Source: Yersinia pekkanenii (lineage in GTDB: Bacteria > Pseudomonadota > Gammaproteobacteria > Enterobacterales > Enterobacteriaceae). From it: DNA of 64,000 bases. The notes beneath the pieces were generated by a model, which ran no database searches, was not told where the DNA came from, and saw nothing but the letters and a program-made list of their open reading frames with translations. Both the position numbers and the translations under genes were made by a program. The number at the start of each line of letters is the position of its first letter. The stretch's first letter is position 1. Where the stretch lies: positions 43,007-107,006 of the forward strand of contig NZ_CQAZ01000015.1 in assembly GCF_001152565.1 (NCBI RefSeq), written 5' to 3'. This document shows, in pieces, positions 26,067 through 34,981 of the stretch.

Positions 26067-26391
26067 TTTCCATGATTAATACTTTTGGTTTTCCCTGGTG
26101 TTGATTAGACTAATGTTGTCGCCTGGCTCTTGTGGTCAGGTTTTTTTATCAACTTGTTCTGTATTATACGGACATAAATATGGGAAGATAGTTGTACTAA
26201 GGTGCAATTCATGGCTGTACTTTAAGGTAGAAGGTAGGGTATAGAATGCACTCAAATGTCAACAGAGAAAATGAATAATTGAAAATTGAATTATTAGATC
26301 GAGAGTAAGCCATAATAATATCCGATTCGTGGCCAGATTAACTGATGTTTAAATATGTAAAATAGAATGTAGTTTGACTGTGTACTGATTG

Positions 26392-26420
26392 TTTACAGAT
26401 AACCCCAATTGGTATATTAT
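26392..26420 (+). promoter_or_regulatory. candidate sigma-70 promoter for luxR-type gene
   Basis: TTTACA at 26392-26397 and TATTAT at 26415-26420 are separated by 17 bases. The TTG start of the regulator follows 38 bases after the -10 box, with AAGGAGAAGG as ribosome site. A canonical lux box is not visible here. Confidence 0.5.
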
Positions 26421-26457
26421 TTTTAGTAATAATGGATTTTGTTAAGGAGAAGGACAC

Positions 26458-27204
26458 TTGACTAACTTATTTTTCAATAATGAATTAATTAATACTACTA
26501 TAAAAAGGCAGCTTGAAAGAAAACTCGAAAAATATACTAATATTAAATATGCCTACGCCATAATGAACAAGAAAAATCCGACTGACTTCGCAATTATTTC
26601 CAATAGAATAGAATGGTTCGAATTTTATACACAGAACAATTTTCAGTTTATCGATCCTGTGCTTATAACCGCATCACATCGAGTCACACCATTTTCCTGG
26701 GATGAAAATATCATAATAAATTCAGGATTTAAGTTGCCAAAAATATTTGACATGGCAAAGAAGTACAATGTGATTAACGGATATACCTTTGTTCTGCATG
26801 ATCAAAACTCTAACCTGGTCGTTCTCTCTCTTATGACTGACAAAGATTGTGATGGAGATATAGAGGATAAAATAGATGAAGATAAAGGTAATATTCAACT
26901 GCTATTGATGATAACTCACGAGAAACTGACTTCACTTTATAAAGATCTCAATAGTGCCAGTGATTTTTATAAAATGAATAACAATGAAATTTTTTCAAAG
27001 CGTGAAAATGAAATTATTTACTGGGCAAGCATTGGCAAATCCTATCAAGAAATTGCTATCATTTTAGGTATAAAACTTACCACAGTAAAACATCATATGG
27101 GGAACGCAGTAAGAAAACTAGGTGTGACTAACGCCAAGCATGCTATAAGTCTTGCCGTTGAGTTGCAACTGATCAGACCCGTTATTCCTGACCTTCAAAG
27201 ATAA
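26458..27204 (+). CDS. LuxR-type quorum-sensing regulator (YenR-like)
   Basis: 248 residues from a TTG start with AAGGAGAAGG upstream. The N-terminal ~165 residues form the autoinducer-binding domain, with the family pattern WFEFYTQNNFQFIDPVLITA, FSWDE, and Y.V.NGYTFVLHD. The C-terminal HTH at ~179-240 has FSKRENEIIYWASIGKSYQE, then IAIILGIKLTTVKHHMGNAV and KLG. These match LuxR proteins that bind acyl-homoserine lactones. It faces the luxI gene and the two overlap at their 3' ends by 87 bases, as in yenR/yenI and esaR/esaI, whose regulators often bind DNA without signal and release on binding it. That mode is a possibility, not shown here. Confidence 0.93.
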   Translation: MTNLFFNNELINTTIKRQLERKLEKYTNIKYAYAIMNKKNPTDFAIISNRIEWFEFYTQNNFQFIDPVLITASHRVTPFSWDENIIINSGFKLPKIFDMAKKYNVINGYTFVLHDQNSNLVVLSLMTDKDCDGDIEDKIDEDKGNIQLLLMITHEKLTSLYKDLNSASDFYKMNNNEIFSKRENEIIYWASIGKSYQEIAIILGIKLTTVKHHMGNAVRKLGVTNAKHAISLAVELQLIRPVIPDLQR

Positions 27205-27822
27205 TGGCCAATTATTTAATGTATCATTCCCAGTGGGTAAGGCTTTGTTAATTTTGTGTATCAATATCTGTTGATTGTGGTCATCAACGGGCATGTAGAC
27301 CAAATAAATTCTTTGATTTTTTTCTGACATGCCTTGCTCAACGACTGAAATCAACCAGCCAGACCTTTTAAATATAGTCAACATTGGATGGCTGATTATA
27401 GCATAAATACCTTCATAGCCCTGATGTCTGGTATAGTTTATCATGGATAAAAAAAGCATTGAACTGAGAGGATAATGTTGTAATTGCAGTTTTTTAGCAC
27501 GATCTTTATCAATGAATAATCTGCTAGCTTCTACATAGTTTCCGTTCGGGAGTTCAATATTGTTGAAATATGACTTAAATACTCCGGTTATCATGTTTGG
27601 ATATTTTATTTCGATAAACCGAAGACTGCAAATAACCTGATTATCATGGACTCCGAACAGGTATGTAGTGTGGTTGTTATCATACTCGTCATATTCCATA
27701 CCATTTTCACAATTAACGATCCAATTGAGGCGATCTTTAAATACTTTTTTCCTAAGTGAAAACAACTCGCTAGACCGGCTATCGGACAGGAGATTATAGC
27801 TAACATCAAATATTTCCATCAT
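27118..27822 (-). CDS. acyl-homoserine lactone synthase (LuxI/YenI-like)
   Basis: About 234 residues. The start chosen is the ATG whose complement ends at 27822, giving MMEIFDVSYNLL; an in-frame ATG at 27837 also exists, but GGAA nine bases before 27822 suits it best. Family motifs: LFSLRKKVFKDRLNW, EYDEYDNN, VICSLRFIEIKYPNMITG, NYVEASRLFID and a C-terminal ISHPMLTIFKRSGW. These include the invariant Arg, Trp, Asp and Glu residues that bind S-adenosylmethionine. The product makes an N-acyl homoserine lactone. The 3' end overlaps luxR, so opposing transcription could interfere. A weak promoter (TTTACT-17-TAAGAT) lies upstream on the minus strand. Confidence 0.95.
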   Translation of the reverse strand: MMEIFDVSYNLLSDSRSSELFSLRKKVFKDRLNWIVNCENGMEYDEYDNNHTTYLFGVHDNQVICSLRFIEIKYPNMITGVFKSYFNNIELPNGNYVEASRLFIDKDRAKKLQLQHYPLSSMLFLSMINYTRHQGYEGIYAIISHPMLTIFKRSGWLISVVEQGMSEKNQRIYLVYMPVDDHNQQILIHKINKALPTGNDTLNNWPLSLKVRNNGSDQLQLNGKTYSMLGVSHT

Positions 27823-27837
27823 TTTATTATATTCCAT

Positions 27838-28923
27838 AACCGAATTAACATCAGACCATATCTTAAAAGACGGCGAAGAGACGCCAGGGATCTTAACAAA
27901 GCGAAGTCAATAAGTAAATTTTTTGGCCATGTTACAACCGCATTGAACTGAAAGTACTTCGTGCTTGAGAAAATCATTCACTCGGCCACTCAATCCTACC
28001 ACGACTTATCGTCACTTTTCTCATCGACTCAAATTTACCTCTCTAGATGCTTAGCAGTGCTAATCCTCATGAGGATGAACTCTGCATCGATATCAATTTT
28101 TTAAACTCTGCTATTAGTTGATTATCTGATTCATCGGTCAACCATATTTATGTTGTTAATACTTGACTGATTTACTCAAAGAATCAGTGTTCCATTTGTC
28201 ACTCTCTTCAACTACGAAATAGTCTTGTTTCAGATCACATTTATAGAAAAATATTTCTGGAAATATGTAGGCACATTCCTACAGTTGGTTTCCGAAATTC
28301 TTTGTTTATTTTTTATGCTGTTCATTAATGCCTTTAATTTTGTATGGTTATATTTCTGTTGTATGAAATCTCTTACACATCAATGGGAGGATCTATTTTT
28401 TTGAATTTTTATTGCTTACATATTGTTACATTTAACTCATTGGTGTTAGGTGGCTAACATTTCTACACTGCGCCCGCAGCCTGAACGTAACAACTTAATA
28501 TCAATAAAAATAATTTCAATAGTGTGCTGATCGAATCCCAACCGAGCCTGAAATGGACTGCCCCTGGCAGGTTGGCTGAGGCCACTACCGATAAGTGTGT
28601 TACAGCAACGGTCAGTATATTTTTAGGCCTGTTCTCCGTTCATTTTCACCAAAGAAACCGATGCATCCACCGTTTATCTTTATTTCTTTATTTTTGTTCA
28701 GTGACTGCTTGTGCGCTGATTGAGCAAAAATTAATAACGATGTTTGACCTCATGGGCCTCGGTTTCCTTATTTAGGAAGTGGTTATGGGCGGTAGCCTGT
28801 CTGACGCCAGTCTCATCAGGCTTAGGGTCGTGATCGGATTGTGGCGTAGGGGGCTGTTTAACCGTCCGGAGATGAAAGATAACACCTGATGCCTTGTGGT
28901 TTTGATAGGGAATAATATATAAA
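27838..28923. other. 1.1-kb gap, no convincing gene
   Basis: AT-rich to 28480, then a GC-richer stretch at 28480-28900 that differs from its surroundings. In plus frame an 83-codon ORF (28524-28775) and a 34-codon open stretch starting GGSLSDASLIRL near 28784 are visible but match no family I know. The GC-richer stretch may be a fragment of a former gene. No tRNA or clear terminator is seen. Confidence 0.4.
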
Positions 28924-29310
28924 ATGATGAGGGTAATTAAATTAATATTTTTAATTATTTTATTTTTTATAGCGTTAATATCAGTCTTTCTGTTTTTAGT
29001 GAAAATTAGTGCATATAAAAATGCCACGTCAAGAAATAAATATTGGAATGAATCAATCTCATGTTATTTTATTGCTTACACTCCAAATTATAAGTACTAC
29101 GGTGGTGTCGGACGCGTATTAAAGTTATTTTCAAATCAGTATTTTTTATTGTCTATAATGAAAGAAAAATTGAGAAGCTCAGCCTGGCATTTTTGGGAGT
29201 ATCAATTCTCAGATCACGTTGCACCAGAATGGTCAGGGGACGATGTTTTATATCCTTCAGATCATGACTGGTCTGGGTGGACTCTTCATGAGTGTAAAGG
29301 ACCGAGTTGA
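28924..29310 (+). CDS. small membrane-anchored protein of unknown function
   Basis: 128 residues. One N-terminal membrane segment, IKLIFLIILFFIALISVFLF, at about 5-25. The rest is rich in aromatic residues (YFIAYTPNYKYYGGVGRV, AWHFWEYQFSDHVAPEWSG) with acidic clusters near the end (SDHDWSGWTLHE). The ATG at 28924 or 28927 follows a GGAATAA site. Nothing around it shows the function. Size, membrane anchor and low GC would suit an immunity or envelope protein, but this is only a guess. It is separate from the MBOAT operon downstream by ~310 bases. Confidence 0.55.
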   Translation: MMRVIKLIFLIILFFIALISVFLFLVKISAYKNATSRNKYWNESISCYFIAYTPNYKYYGGVGRVLKLFSNQYFLLSIMKEKLRSSAWHFWEYQFSDHVAPEWSGDDVLYPSDHDWSGWTLHECKGPS

Positions 29311-29406
29311 AAAGTAATTTTTAATTATGCATTCATGAGGCTACTGCATATATTACTCTCAGAGTGATATTAATATTTATTTTTAATCTTTTTTGATTTA
29401 TCTGTC

Positions 29407-29598
29407 ATGCCAATTTTGATAGTTAAAATAAAATATACAACAAGAAAACAGGATGATTGCCCGAGCTGGCGAATGTTTACAGTTACGAAGAAGAGTACCT
29501 ATATAGTAATGAAAAAGGAGGGCGTAACGGAAGCTGCAAGCGGTTTTCTTCACCCAAATACAATATCATTTTGTAATATTTACGATGTTCCATTTTAG
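29407..29598 (+). CDS. possible 63-residue leader ORF before MBOAT gene
   Basis: A short ORF ending 23 bases before the acyltransferase start. The product is basic (KIKYTTRKQDD, KKSTYIVMKKEGV) and shows no known domain. Its ribosome site is weak. It may be a chance ORF or a leader coupled to the next gene. The surrounding stretch 29311-29621 holds nothing else that I recognise. Confidence 0.25.
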   Translation: MPILIVKIKYTTRKQDDCPSWRMFTVTKKSTYIVMKKEGVTEAASGFLHPNTISFCNIYDVPF

Positions 29599-29621
29599 CG
29601 GGATAGAAGGGATTCATATTT

Positions 29622-31025
29622 ATGGCAATATTGTTTTCTATAGAGTTCTTTTTGGTTTTCTTGATATTTTTTATTCTATACTGGCTGATGTCTCCTTGGG
29701 CTAAAATACAAAATATTATGCTGTTGCTGGCCGGGTATTACTTTGTTTTTCTCACCAGTAGCCTTTCTTTGTTTGTTCTGCTGTCCTGGAGTTTGTGTGT
29801 TTATCTGCTGGTCGCGATGTCCACCCATGAAAGATTTAAAAATAAGATTACGCTGACGTTAGGCGTGATGGTATTTGCCTATTTTATGGTGTTTAAATAT
29901 TACTTACCGGTCAGTGAATGGGTTCAGGCTAGCCTGGGCGCACATCGCATTAATTTATCTTTGCCGATGCTGAATATTCTTTTACCGCTAGGGCTCTCTT
30001 TCTATCTTTTTAATTCAGTTAGTCTGGTTCTATCCGTTGCGCGCGGTGAAATAAGCCGACCCGGCTTGCTAAGCCTGCTGCTCTACATCAACTTTATCCC
30101 TACGCTGATTGCCGGGCCGGTAAACCGAGCTGCTGCACTGATGCCTCAGATTGAGGCCGGTTCGCGTACGATACTGGATTTCAAACGCGCGTTTTATCTG
30201 ATTGCCCTTGCGCTGGTGAAATTATTTCTGCTTAGCTCGTGGTTGAATGAGACTTTCGTTGCTCCGGTCTTTAGCCTGCCTGACGGGCAAAGCGGTTGGG
30301 ATTCTATTATTGCCGTCTATGGCTGGGCGTGGAATATCTATTTCAATTTCTCCGGATATACGGATTTAGTCACCGGGATTGCCCTGCTGCTGGGATTTCG
30401 TATTGCCAAAAACTTTGCCCATCCCTACCTGGCCGATACGCTTAAGAATTTCTGGCGTGACTGGCACATCAGTTTGTCGACCTTTATTCGGGATTATATT
30501 TATTTCCCACTGGGTGGTAGCCGAAAAGGCTATTGCCGTACCCAGGTGAACGTCATGATTGCCATGGTGCTGTCAGGGATTTGGCACGGCGCGGGTCTGA
30601 ATTTTTTGCTGTGGGGGGCTATCCATGGTGCCGGACTGGTAATTTATAACTTATGGCATGACCGGGTATCCGGCCCTCGAAAAAGACATATGCCCGCCAT
30701 ACTGGCCCGACTGCTCACTTTCCATTTTGTCTGCTTCGCGTGGATATTCTTTAGAGCCAATAACTTCGATGATGCGATGATCATTATCAGCAATATCAGC
30801 CAGTTTGAACTTGCCTCTCTGACGGATCAACAGCGTTGGACGATCGGTGGATTTATCCTGGTGCTGATTGCTTATCCTGAGCTGGTTAATCTGCGAAACA
30901 GAGTCGCAGCAGCGCTCTTAGGCATTAAATGGTACGGGCTTCCGCTTGTCATCGTTCCGGTTCTTGTTCTGGCATTTTTCTTCGCTCCATCTGGCGTTCC
31001 GGGATTCATCTATGCAAACTTTTGA
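29622..31025 (+). CDS. membrane-bound O-acyltransferase (MBOAT; PatA/AlgI-like)
   Basis: 467 residues and about ten to twelve membrane segments. The MBOAT signature is present: FWRDWHISLSTFIRDYIYFPLGGSR, then GIWHGAGLNFLLWGAIHG with the catalytic His 322 and a second His 335. Proteins like this (AlgI, PatA, DltB) pass acyl groups, usually acetyl, across the inner membrane to cell-envelope polymers. The two next genes encode SGNH hydrolases, the usual partners, and all three overlap, so they form one operon. The acceptor could be peptidoglycan, alginate-like exopolysaccharide or cellulose. The lipoprotein esterase partner makes peptidoglycan the most likely choice (inference). Confidence 0.93.
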   Translation: MAILFSIEFFLVFLIFFILYWLMSPWAKIQNIMLLLAGYYFVFLTSSLSLFVLLSWSLCVYLLVAMSTHERFKNKITLTLGVMVFAYFMVFKYYLPVSEWVQASLGAHRINLSLPMLNILLPLGLSFYLFNSVSLVLSVARGEISRPGLLSLLLYINFIPTLIAGPVNRAAALMPQIEAGSRTILDFKRAFYLIALALVKLFLLSSWLNETFVAPVFSLPDGQSGWDSIIAVYGWAWNIYFNFSGYTDLVTGIALLLGFRIAKNFAHPYLADTLKNFWRDWHISLSTFIRDYIYFPLGGSRKGYCRTQVNVMIAMVLSGIWHGAGLNFLLWGAIHGAGLVIYNLWHDRVSGPRKRHMPAILARLLTFHFVCFAWIFFRANNFDDAMIIISNISQFELASLTDQQRWTIGGFILVLIAYPELVNLRNRVAAALLGIKWYGLPLVIVPVLVLAFFFAPSGVPGFIYANF

Positions 31026-32136
31026 TTATTGTGACGCGATTAAAAATACCCTTAAATCTTCGCTGATCGCCCTGACCTGTGCCGGGGGACTTATCTGGCT
31101 AAACCAGCAATCGCTCAATCAGTACTGGGAGCTGCACTTCCATCGCGAGAGTCCCTGGTCAAAGAACTCTTCGCTTTTGTGGGGGCAAGGCGCGAAAATC
31201 ATGGTGGCCGCAGAGTCTGCAAAGTTGGTTTTTATCAGCCAGTTATTTACCTCTTCTCCAGGGGCTGGGGATGGGGGGCGGCCAGCAGTTTCAGTGGAAG
31301 AGTCTTTTGTTGTTCCTAAATCCCTGACGATAGCCGTATCTGAGCTGAATTCACCTGCGAATGACCGACAGCTCAGCCGGTGGCTCACTGTGCACCGACC
31401 GATATCCGTTACGGAGCAGGTCAAATTCGAGCCAAGAAGCCGGCCGAGCCATCTTTATAATGAGCAGGGCAAGGCGCTTTTACCTGCGGGTAAAAAAGTA
31501 TTGTTAATTGGTGATTCGATGATGGAAGGGGTGGCTCCCAGGGTCGTCAAAGCCCTTAAGGACAACCACGCAACGACTGGAGTCAATCTCAGCAAACGCA
31601 GTACTGGCCTTGCCTATCCCGGTTTTTTCAACTGGCCCGCAACCACGGAAAAAGCGTTAGAGCAGGATCCTGATATTGGTTTACTGGTGGTTTTTCTTGG
31701 CCCTAACGACCCCTGGGCGATGCCGGTTGAGAAGGGTAAGCCCTTCGTCAAATTTAGATCTGAAGTTTGGGAGGCGGAGTACCGGAAACGTATCCGCCAA
31801 ATTTTGACGTTGGCGGAACAGCGTTCTATACAGGTCATCTGGTTATCGCCGCCCAATATGCGAAAAACTAAGTTAAATGCGGACATGGCCTGGCTTGGCA
31901 CCTTATATACTTCAGAAGTGCAAGACATGGGCGGTATCGCTATCAACGTTAATTCCCTTTTCGGTCATCAGAATGATACTTATATCCAGACGATGACGGT
32001 TAACGGTAAAGTAACGGTCGTTCGGGCAAATGACGGTATTCATTACACTCCGGCTGGAGAGAAATACATTGCCAACGCTATTATTGAAAATATCCATTTT
32101 TTGTCGCAAAGGAATAAAGATATTGATGAAGGATAA
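31012..32136 (+). CDS. SGNH/GDSL-type O-acetyltransferase-associated protein (DUF459)
   Basis: About 374 residues. The ATG at 31012 overlaps the MBOAT gene by 14 bases; the earlier in-frame ATG at 30946 lies far inside it. One N-terminal membrane helix (SSLIALTCAGGLIWL) anchors a periplasmic domain. The catalytic domain has LLIGDSMMEG (Ser 169), VVFLGPNDPW, VIWLSPPNM and NDGIHYTPAG (Asp 341, His 344), the blocks of the DUF459 branch of the SGNH fold. Such proteins usually move the acetyl group received from the MBOAT protein onto its target or remove it. The Ser-Asp-His set looks intact. Confidence 0.88.
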   Translation: MQTFDYCDAIKNTLKSSLIALTCAGGLIWLNQQSLNQYWELHFHRESPWSKNSSLLWGQGAKIMVAAESAKLVFISQLFTSSPGAGDGGRPAVSVEESFVVPKSLTIAVSELNSPANDRQLSRWLTVHRPISVTEQVKFEPRSRPSHLYNEQGKALLPAGKKVLLIGDSMMEGVAPRVVKALKDNHATTGVNLSKRSTGLAYPGFFNWPATTEKALEQDPDIGLLVVFLGPNDPWAMPVEKGKPFVKFRSEVWEAEYRKRIRQILTLAEQRSIQVIWLSPPNMRKTKLNADMAWLGTLYTSEVQDMGGIAINVNSLFGHQNDTYIQTMTVNGKVTVVRANDGIHYTPAGEKYIANAIIENIHFLSQRNKDIDEG

Positions 32137-33319
32137 GTTGTTAATTTGTTCTGGAATAGTCGCACTGATTGCCTTATCACTTATTCTGACCTCTTGCACG
32201 GAAAAAACCAAGGCCGTGCCCAAGCAGGTAACGGCACCTCAGCACGCTGGGGTATTAACCGATTACGGCGTGCCGCAGATAAAGAAGCTCGCGGATAAAC
32301 TGCGGCACAGCGATACCGAACTGACGCATATTATGGTCATCGGTGATTCTCATACGGCGGCTGACTTTCTCTCCGGGCAGCTCCGCAAACAGCTCCAGAG
32401 CCAGTTTGGTAACGGTGGGATTGGGTTTATCAGCCCGCTGGCAGTTCCCGGAAATCGTTACAGCAATGTTAAATTCAGTAAGGCCGGTGGCTGGCAGCTT
32501 GAGAACAGTCGCAGGGAGAAAAATCCGGGCTTTACGTTAGGCGGTAATATTGCGGTACCTCTTTCAGGAAAGAGTGAAGTTCGCATTTCCGCCGTAGACG
32601 GAGAGCCTGAACTGCGGGCACAGGCGCTCTACCGCTCTCGTGGTGAAACCACTCTTAACGTGCAGGCACAGTCGCATTCGCTGGCCGATAGCGGCTGGCA
32701 ATGGGCTATGTCAGCTCCCGTTATCGTCCCCGCTTCTTTTGCTGTCTCAATGACGGACGGGGGGGATGCGCAGTTGGGGGGGTTCTGGTTGACGAACCTT
32801 CAGCCTCATGGCGTGATCGTTAGTGCACTGGGCATAAACGGTGCGCAGGTGTCGATGCTGGATAAATGGGAGGCAAACTGGCCGGGTGTACTAAAAAAGC
32901 TGGAGCCGGATCTGATTATTCTGGCTTATGGCACCAATGAAGCCTTCAATACCGACCTGCCGCTCAACCATTATCAGCAAATGCTGACCCGCCAGATTAA
33001 AAAAATACGGCAGTCGGTACCGGATGCGACCATCTTATTGGTCGGCCCCGGAAGCAGTATTATGAATAAAAAAGGCGTGGGTTGTCGCCAACGTCAGCCC
33101 GAGTTACTTAAACCGATCATTGCTGTCCAAAAGCAGGTTGCGCAGGTGGAGAACGTACTATTCTGGGACTGGTTTGCCTTTATGGGCGGGGATTGCTCCA
33201 TCGAGCGTTGGGCGGTAGAGGGCAAGGCTCGCCCTGACCTGATTCACCTGTCTGCTGAGGGCTATCAGGACAGCGCTGCGGCGCTGTGGCAGGATTTAGC
33301 AGAAAGGCTTAATCTGTAA
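32126..33319 (+). CDS. SGNH/GDSL lipoprotein (Ape1-like O-acetylesterase)
   Basis: About 397 residues from the ATG at 32126 (ribosome site AAAGGAATAA; earlier in-frame starts lie inside the previous gene). A signal peptide ends in LILTSC with lipidated Cys 24. The SGNH blocks are MVIGDSHTAADFLSG (Ser 75), FGNGGIGF, ILAYGTNEAF and DLIHLSAEGY (Asp 371, His 374). FGNGGIGF after the Ser block resembles peptidoglycan O-acetylesterases such as Ape1. Its likely role is to trim or transfer O-acetyl groups on peptidoglycan, tied to the upstream acyltransferase and DUF459 protein. It could act on another acetylated glycan. Confidence 0.88.
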   Translation: MKDKLLICSGIVALIALSLILTSCTEKTKAVPKQVTAPQHAGVLTDYGVPQIKKLADKLRHSDTELTHIMVIGDSHTAADFLSGQLRKQLQSQFGNGGIGFISPLAVPGNRYSNVKFSKAGGWQLENSRREKNPGFTLGGNIAVPLSGKSEVRISAVDGEPELRAQALYRSRGETTLNVQAQSHSLADSGWQWAMSAPVIVPASFAVSMTDGGDAQLGGFWLTNLQPHGVIVSALGINGAQVSMLDKWEANWPGVLKKLEPDLIILAYGTNEAFNTDLPLNHYQQMLTRQIKKIRQSVPDATILLVGPGSSIMNKKGVGCRQRQPELLKPIIAVQKQVAQVENVLFWDWFAFMGGDCSIERWAVEGKARPDLIHLSAEGYQDSAAALWQDLAERLNL

Positions 33320-33578
33320 ACTCGTTGAGTCATTTAGCGCACATGGCTGTTATGAAACTAAGTGATCATTATTTTCTGTTCAGTGTTTCTCAATATATTT
33401 TAATTTACCCTAAGCTAGCCTGTTTTTTCTTATGGGTTATTGAGTGTGCACTGTTCTTTATTTAATGTATTAGAACCTAAAACTTCATATAAGACATATT
33501 TAAATCAATTAAGCCTAGCGTACAAATTTAATTAACCTATTAGGTAACTATACGTAGACCACTATCCTCATATCACCC

Positions 33579-34241
33579 TTGGCTTTACTGGCTGCGGGTA
33601 CCACAACGGCGTCTGTTGCGCCAAATAAGCTGGCAACGGCAGCAACCAGCGGTATTATCATTGCTCCAGGAGAGTATTTTTCGTTTTGTCGTATGGTGGG
33701 TAACCCGACGGAAATACGGGGATTTGTTGAAGGAATGGCGCTTTCTTATGGTGAGGCACGCCAGGGAGTTGGCGGTGGAATTTGTCAGTTAAGTAATCTT
33801 ATTCACTGGATGGCGATCCATTCACCATTGGTGGTGGTAGAACGGGCAAATCATAGTTTCGATCCTTTTCCGGATGAAGGGAGAGTTTTACCTTTTGGCT
33901 CCGGTGCAGCCATTTTTTATAACTATATTGATCTCGTTTTGCATAACCCAACGAAAAATACCTTTCAACTGGTCTTTAATGTGGCTGAACACCAGTTGGA
34001 GGGCGAGTTGCTGTGTGATAAATCTCGGGAAGTAAAATATCATGTTTATCAACAGGCGCATCGGTTTGTTCGTCGGGGTAATCGGGTATGGCGACAGAAT
34101 GAAATCTGGCGTGATGTTTCAACCAAAGGCCAGGGATCAATTATCTTACATTCAGAATGTTTGTATCGTAATAAAGTGGTGGTCAAATATCATGTGAATG
34201 CAGAGCAAATTGAATCGGACTTATCATCAACCGAACAGTAA
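33579..34241 (+). pseudogene. VanW-family gene, 5'-truncated
   Basis: The ORF begins at TTG 33579 without a ribosome site and right after an in-frame TAG at 33555. The core is clear: GIIIAPGEYFSFCRMVGNPTE, GFVEGMALSYGEARQGVGGGICQLSNLIHWMAIHSPL, VERANHSFDPFPDEGRVLPFGSGA. These are the VanW domain blocks, including the conserved GGGxCQLS. VanW proteins usually carry ~100 more N-terminal residues, which are absent here, so this is probably a decayed copy. The 259 bases before it hold no clear promoter. VanW function is uncertain; it is often linked to envelope or vancomycin-resistance loci. Confidence 0.75.
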
Positions 34242-34367
34242 TAGCCGGCAGAATGCCATCTATGGTACTAAATTAAATATCAGAATTACTGTTGAGAGTT
34301 TTCGGCTGCTTACGCGGCTACGACCCCAACAGAACATTTCCCCTTTAATCGATTTTGTCAGCAGCCT

Positions 34368-34390
34368 GAAACCAGCAATAAGCTGGTTTC
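34368..34390 (+). terminator. hairpin after vanW remnant
   Basis: GAAACCAGC (34368-34376) pairs perfectly with GCTGGTTTC (34382-34390) over a five-base loop AATAA, followed by TTCAATC. The U tract is short, so termination may be partial. It lies 130 bases after the vanW stop. Confidence 0.55.
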
Positions 34391-34419
34391 TTCAATCATT
34401 AGCGGTAGCCCGAAAATAG

Positions 34420-34451
34420 ACCAGCAGCCACTAATATGATGGGGTGCTGGT
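34420..34451 (-). terminator. candidate terminator of hcp
   Basis: On the minus strand ACCAGCA and TGCTGGT (bases 34445-34451 and 34420-34426) pair across an 18-base loop. CTATTTTC follows. It begins 12 bases after the hcp stop, a fitting place for an hcp terminator. Confidence 0.5.
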
Positions 34452-34462
34452 ATAAATCAGTC

Positions 34463-34981
34463 TTATGCTTCGATCGGCGCACGCCAGTCATCAGCACCAG
34501 AAGTACCGGCAACAGTGTGCTCCCAATTGATCTTACGGTATGCCAGCGATACACGAACCAGTTGAGTAAACTCAGCTTTGGTGGAGTCTTGGCAATGTGG
34601 CATTTTACAATCGATATCAATAATAGTGGCATCTTCCAGTTGGGTGGTGAAGAAATGCTCTTGTTTACCTTCAATCGACGTGCGATACCATTTTAATTCA
34701 ACGGTAGGCAACATTTCCCCAGATGCTAAGGCGTTATACATCAAAGGCACGGCTTTATTATAAGCTACGGTAAAACGTAATGGTTTATGTGCACGTTGAC
34801 CAGAAGGTTGGCCAGATTGAGGATCGGTTGGCACAGTAACGATATGTTCAAACTCTTGAACCAACATTTGGTCTTCATGACCTTGAACGAAGATATTACC
34901 TACAGATTCGGCAGTGAAAGCACCCGCAGTAATATTACCCTGAGTTTTTCCTGTGATGGCGATATAAGCTGGAGTTGGCAT
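34463..34981 (-). CDS. hcp: T6SS Hcp tube protein
   Basis: 172 residues, the size of Hcp (TssD), which forms hexameric rings of the T6SS inner tube and is also secreted. The start MPTPAYIAITGKTQGNITAGAF and the motif EDQMLVQEFEHIV are typical. The core has HKPLRFTVAYNKAVPLMYNALASGE and EHFFTTQLEDATIIDID. A ribosome site AAGGAT lies before the start on the minus strand. It is transcribed away from tssB, across a shared 730-bp promoter region, so tube supply can be set apart from the main operon. It is unrelated in position to the eCIS tube genes. Confidence 0.95.
   Translation of the reverse strand: MPTPAYIAITGKTQGNITAGAFTAESVGNIFVQGHEDQMLVQEFEHIVTVPTDPQSGQPSGQRAHKPLRFTVAYNKAVPLMYNALASGEMLPTVELKWYRTSIEGKQEHFFTTQLEDATIIDIDCKMPHCQDSTKAEFTQLVRVSLAYRKINWEHTVAGTSGADDWRAPIEA

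Larger units (their letters stand above)
25479..26457. other. 979-bp gap: decayed coding remnants and hairpins
   Basis: Short open stretches interrupted by stops. In plus frame, 25788-25949 encodes CQRPLGADIDFILPNIVETI and DPPVQIGWILIIINEIGL before a stop. It reads like the tail of a real protein, perhaps the lost effector domain of the LysR-type gene (weak). A strong hairpin lies at 26020-26066 and a weak terminator-like element, CCTGG...CAGG followed by seven T, at about 26118-26148. The luxR promoter and TTG start follow. Confidence 0.45.

Noticed and set aside
26378..26400. CTGT...ACAG dyad before the luxR-type gene as lux box
   Set aside because: Spacing is too wide (21 bases instead of 16) and the centre does not match the consensus.
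28524..28775. 83-codon ORF as a gene
   Set aside because: No ribosome site, odd composition and no recognisable motif; kept only as part of a possible remnant region.
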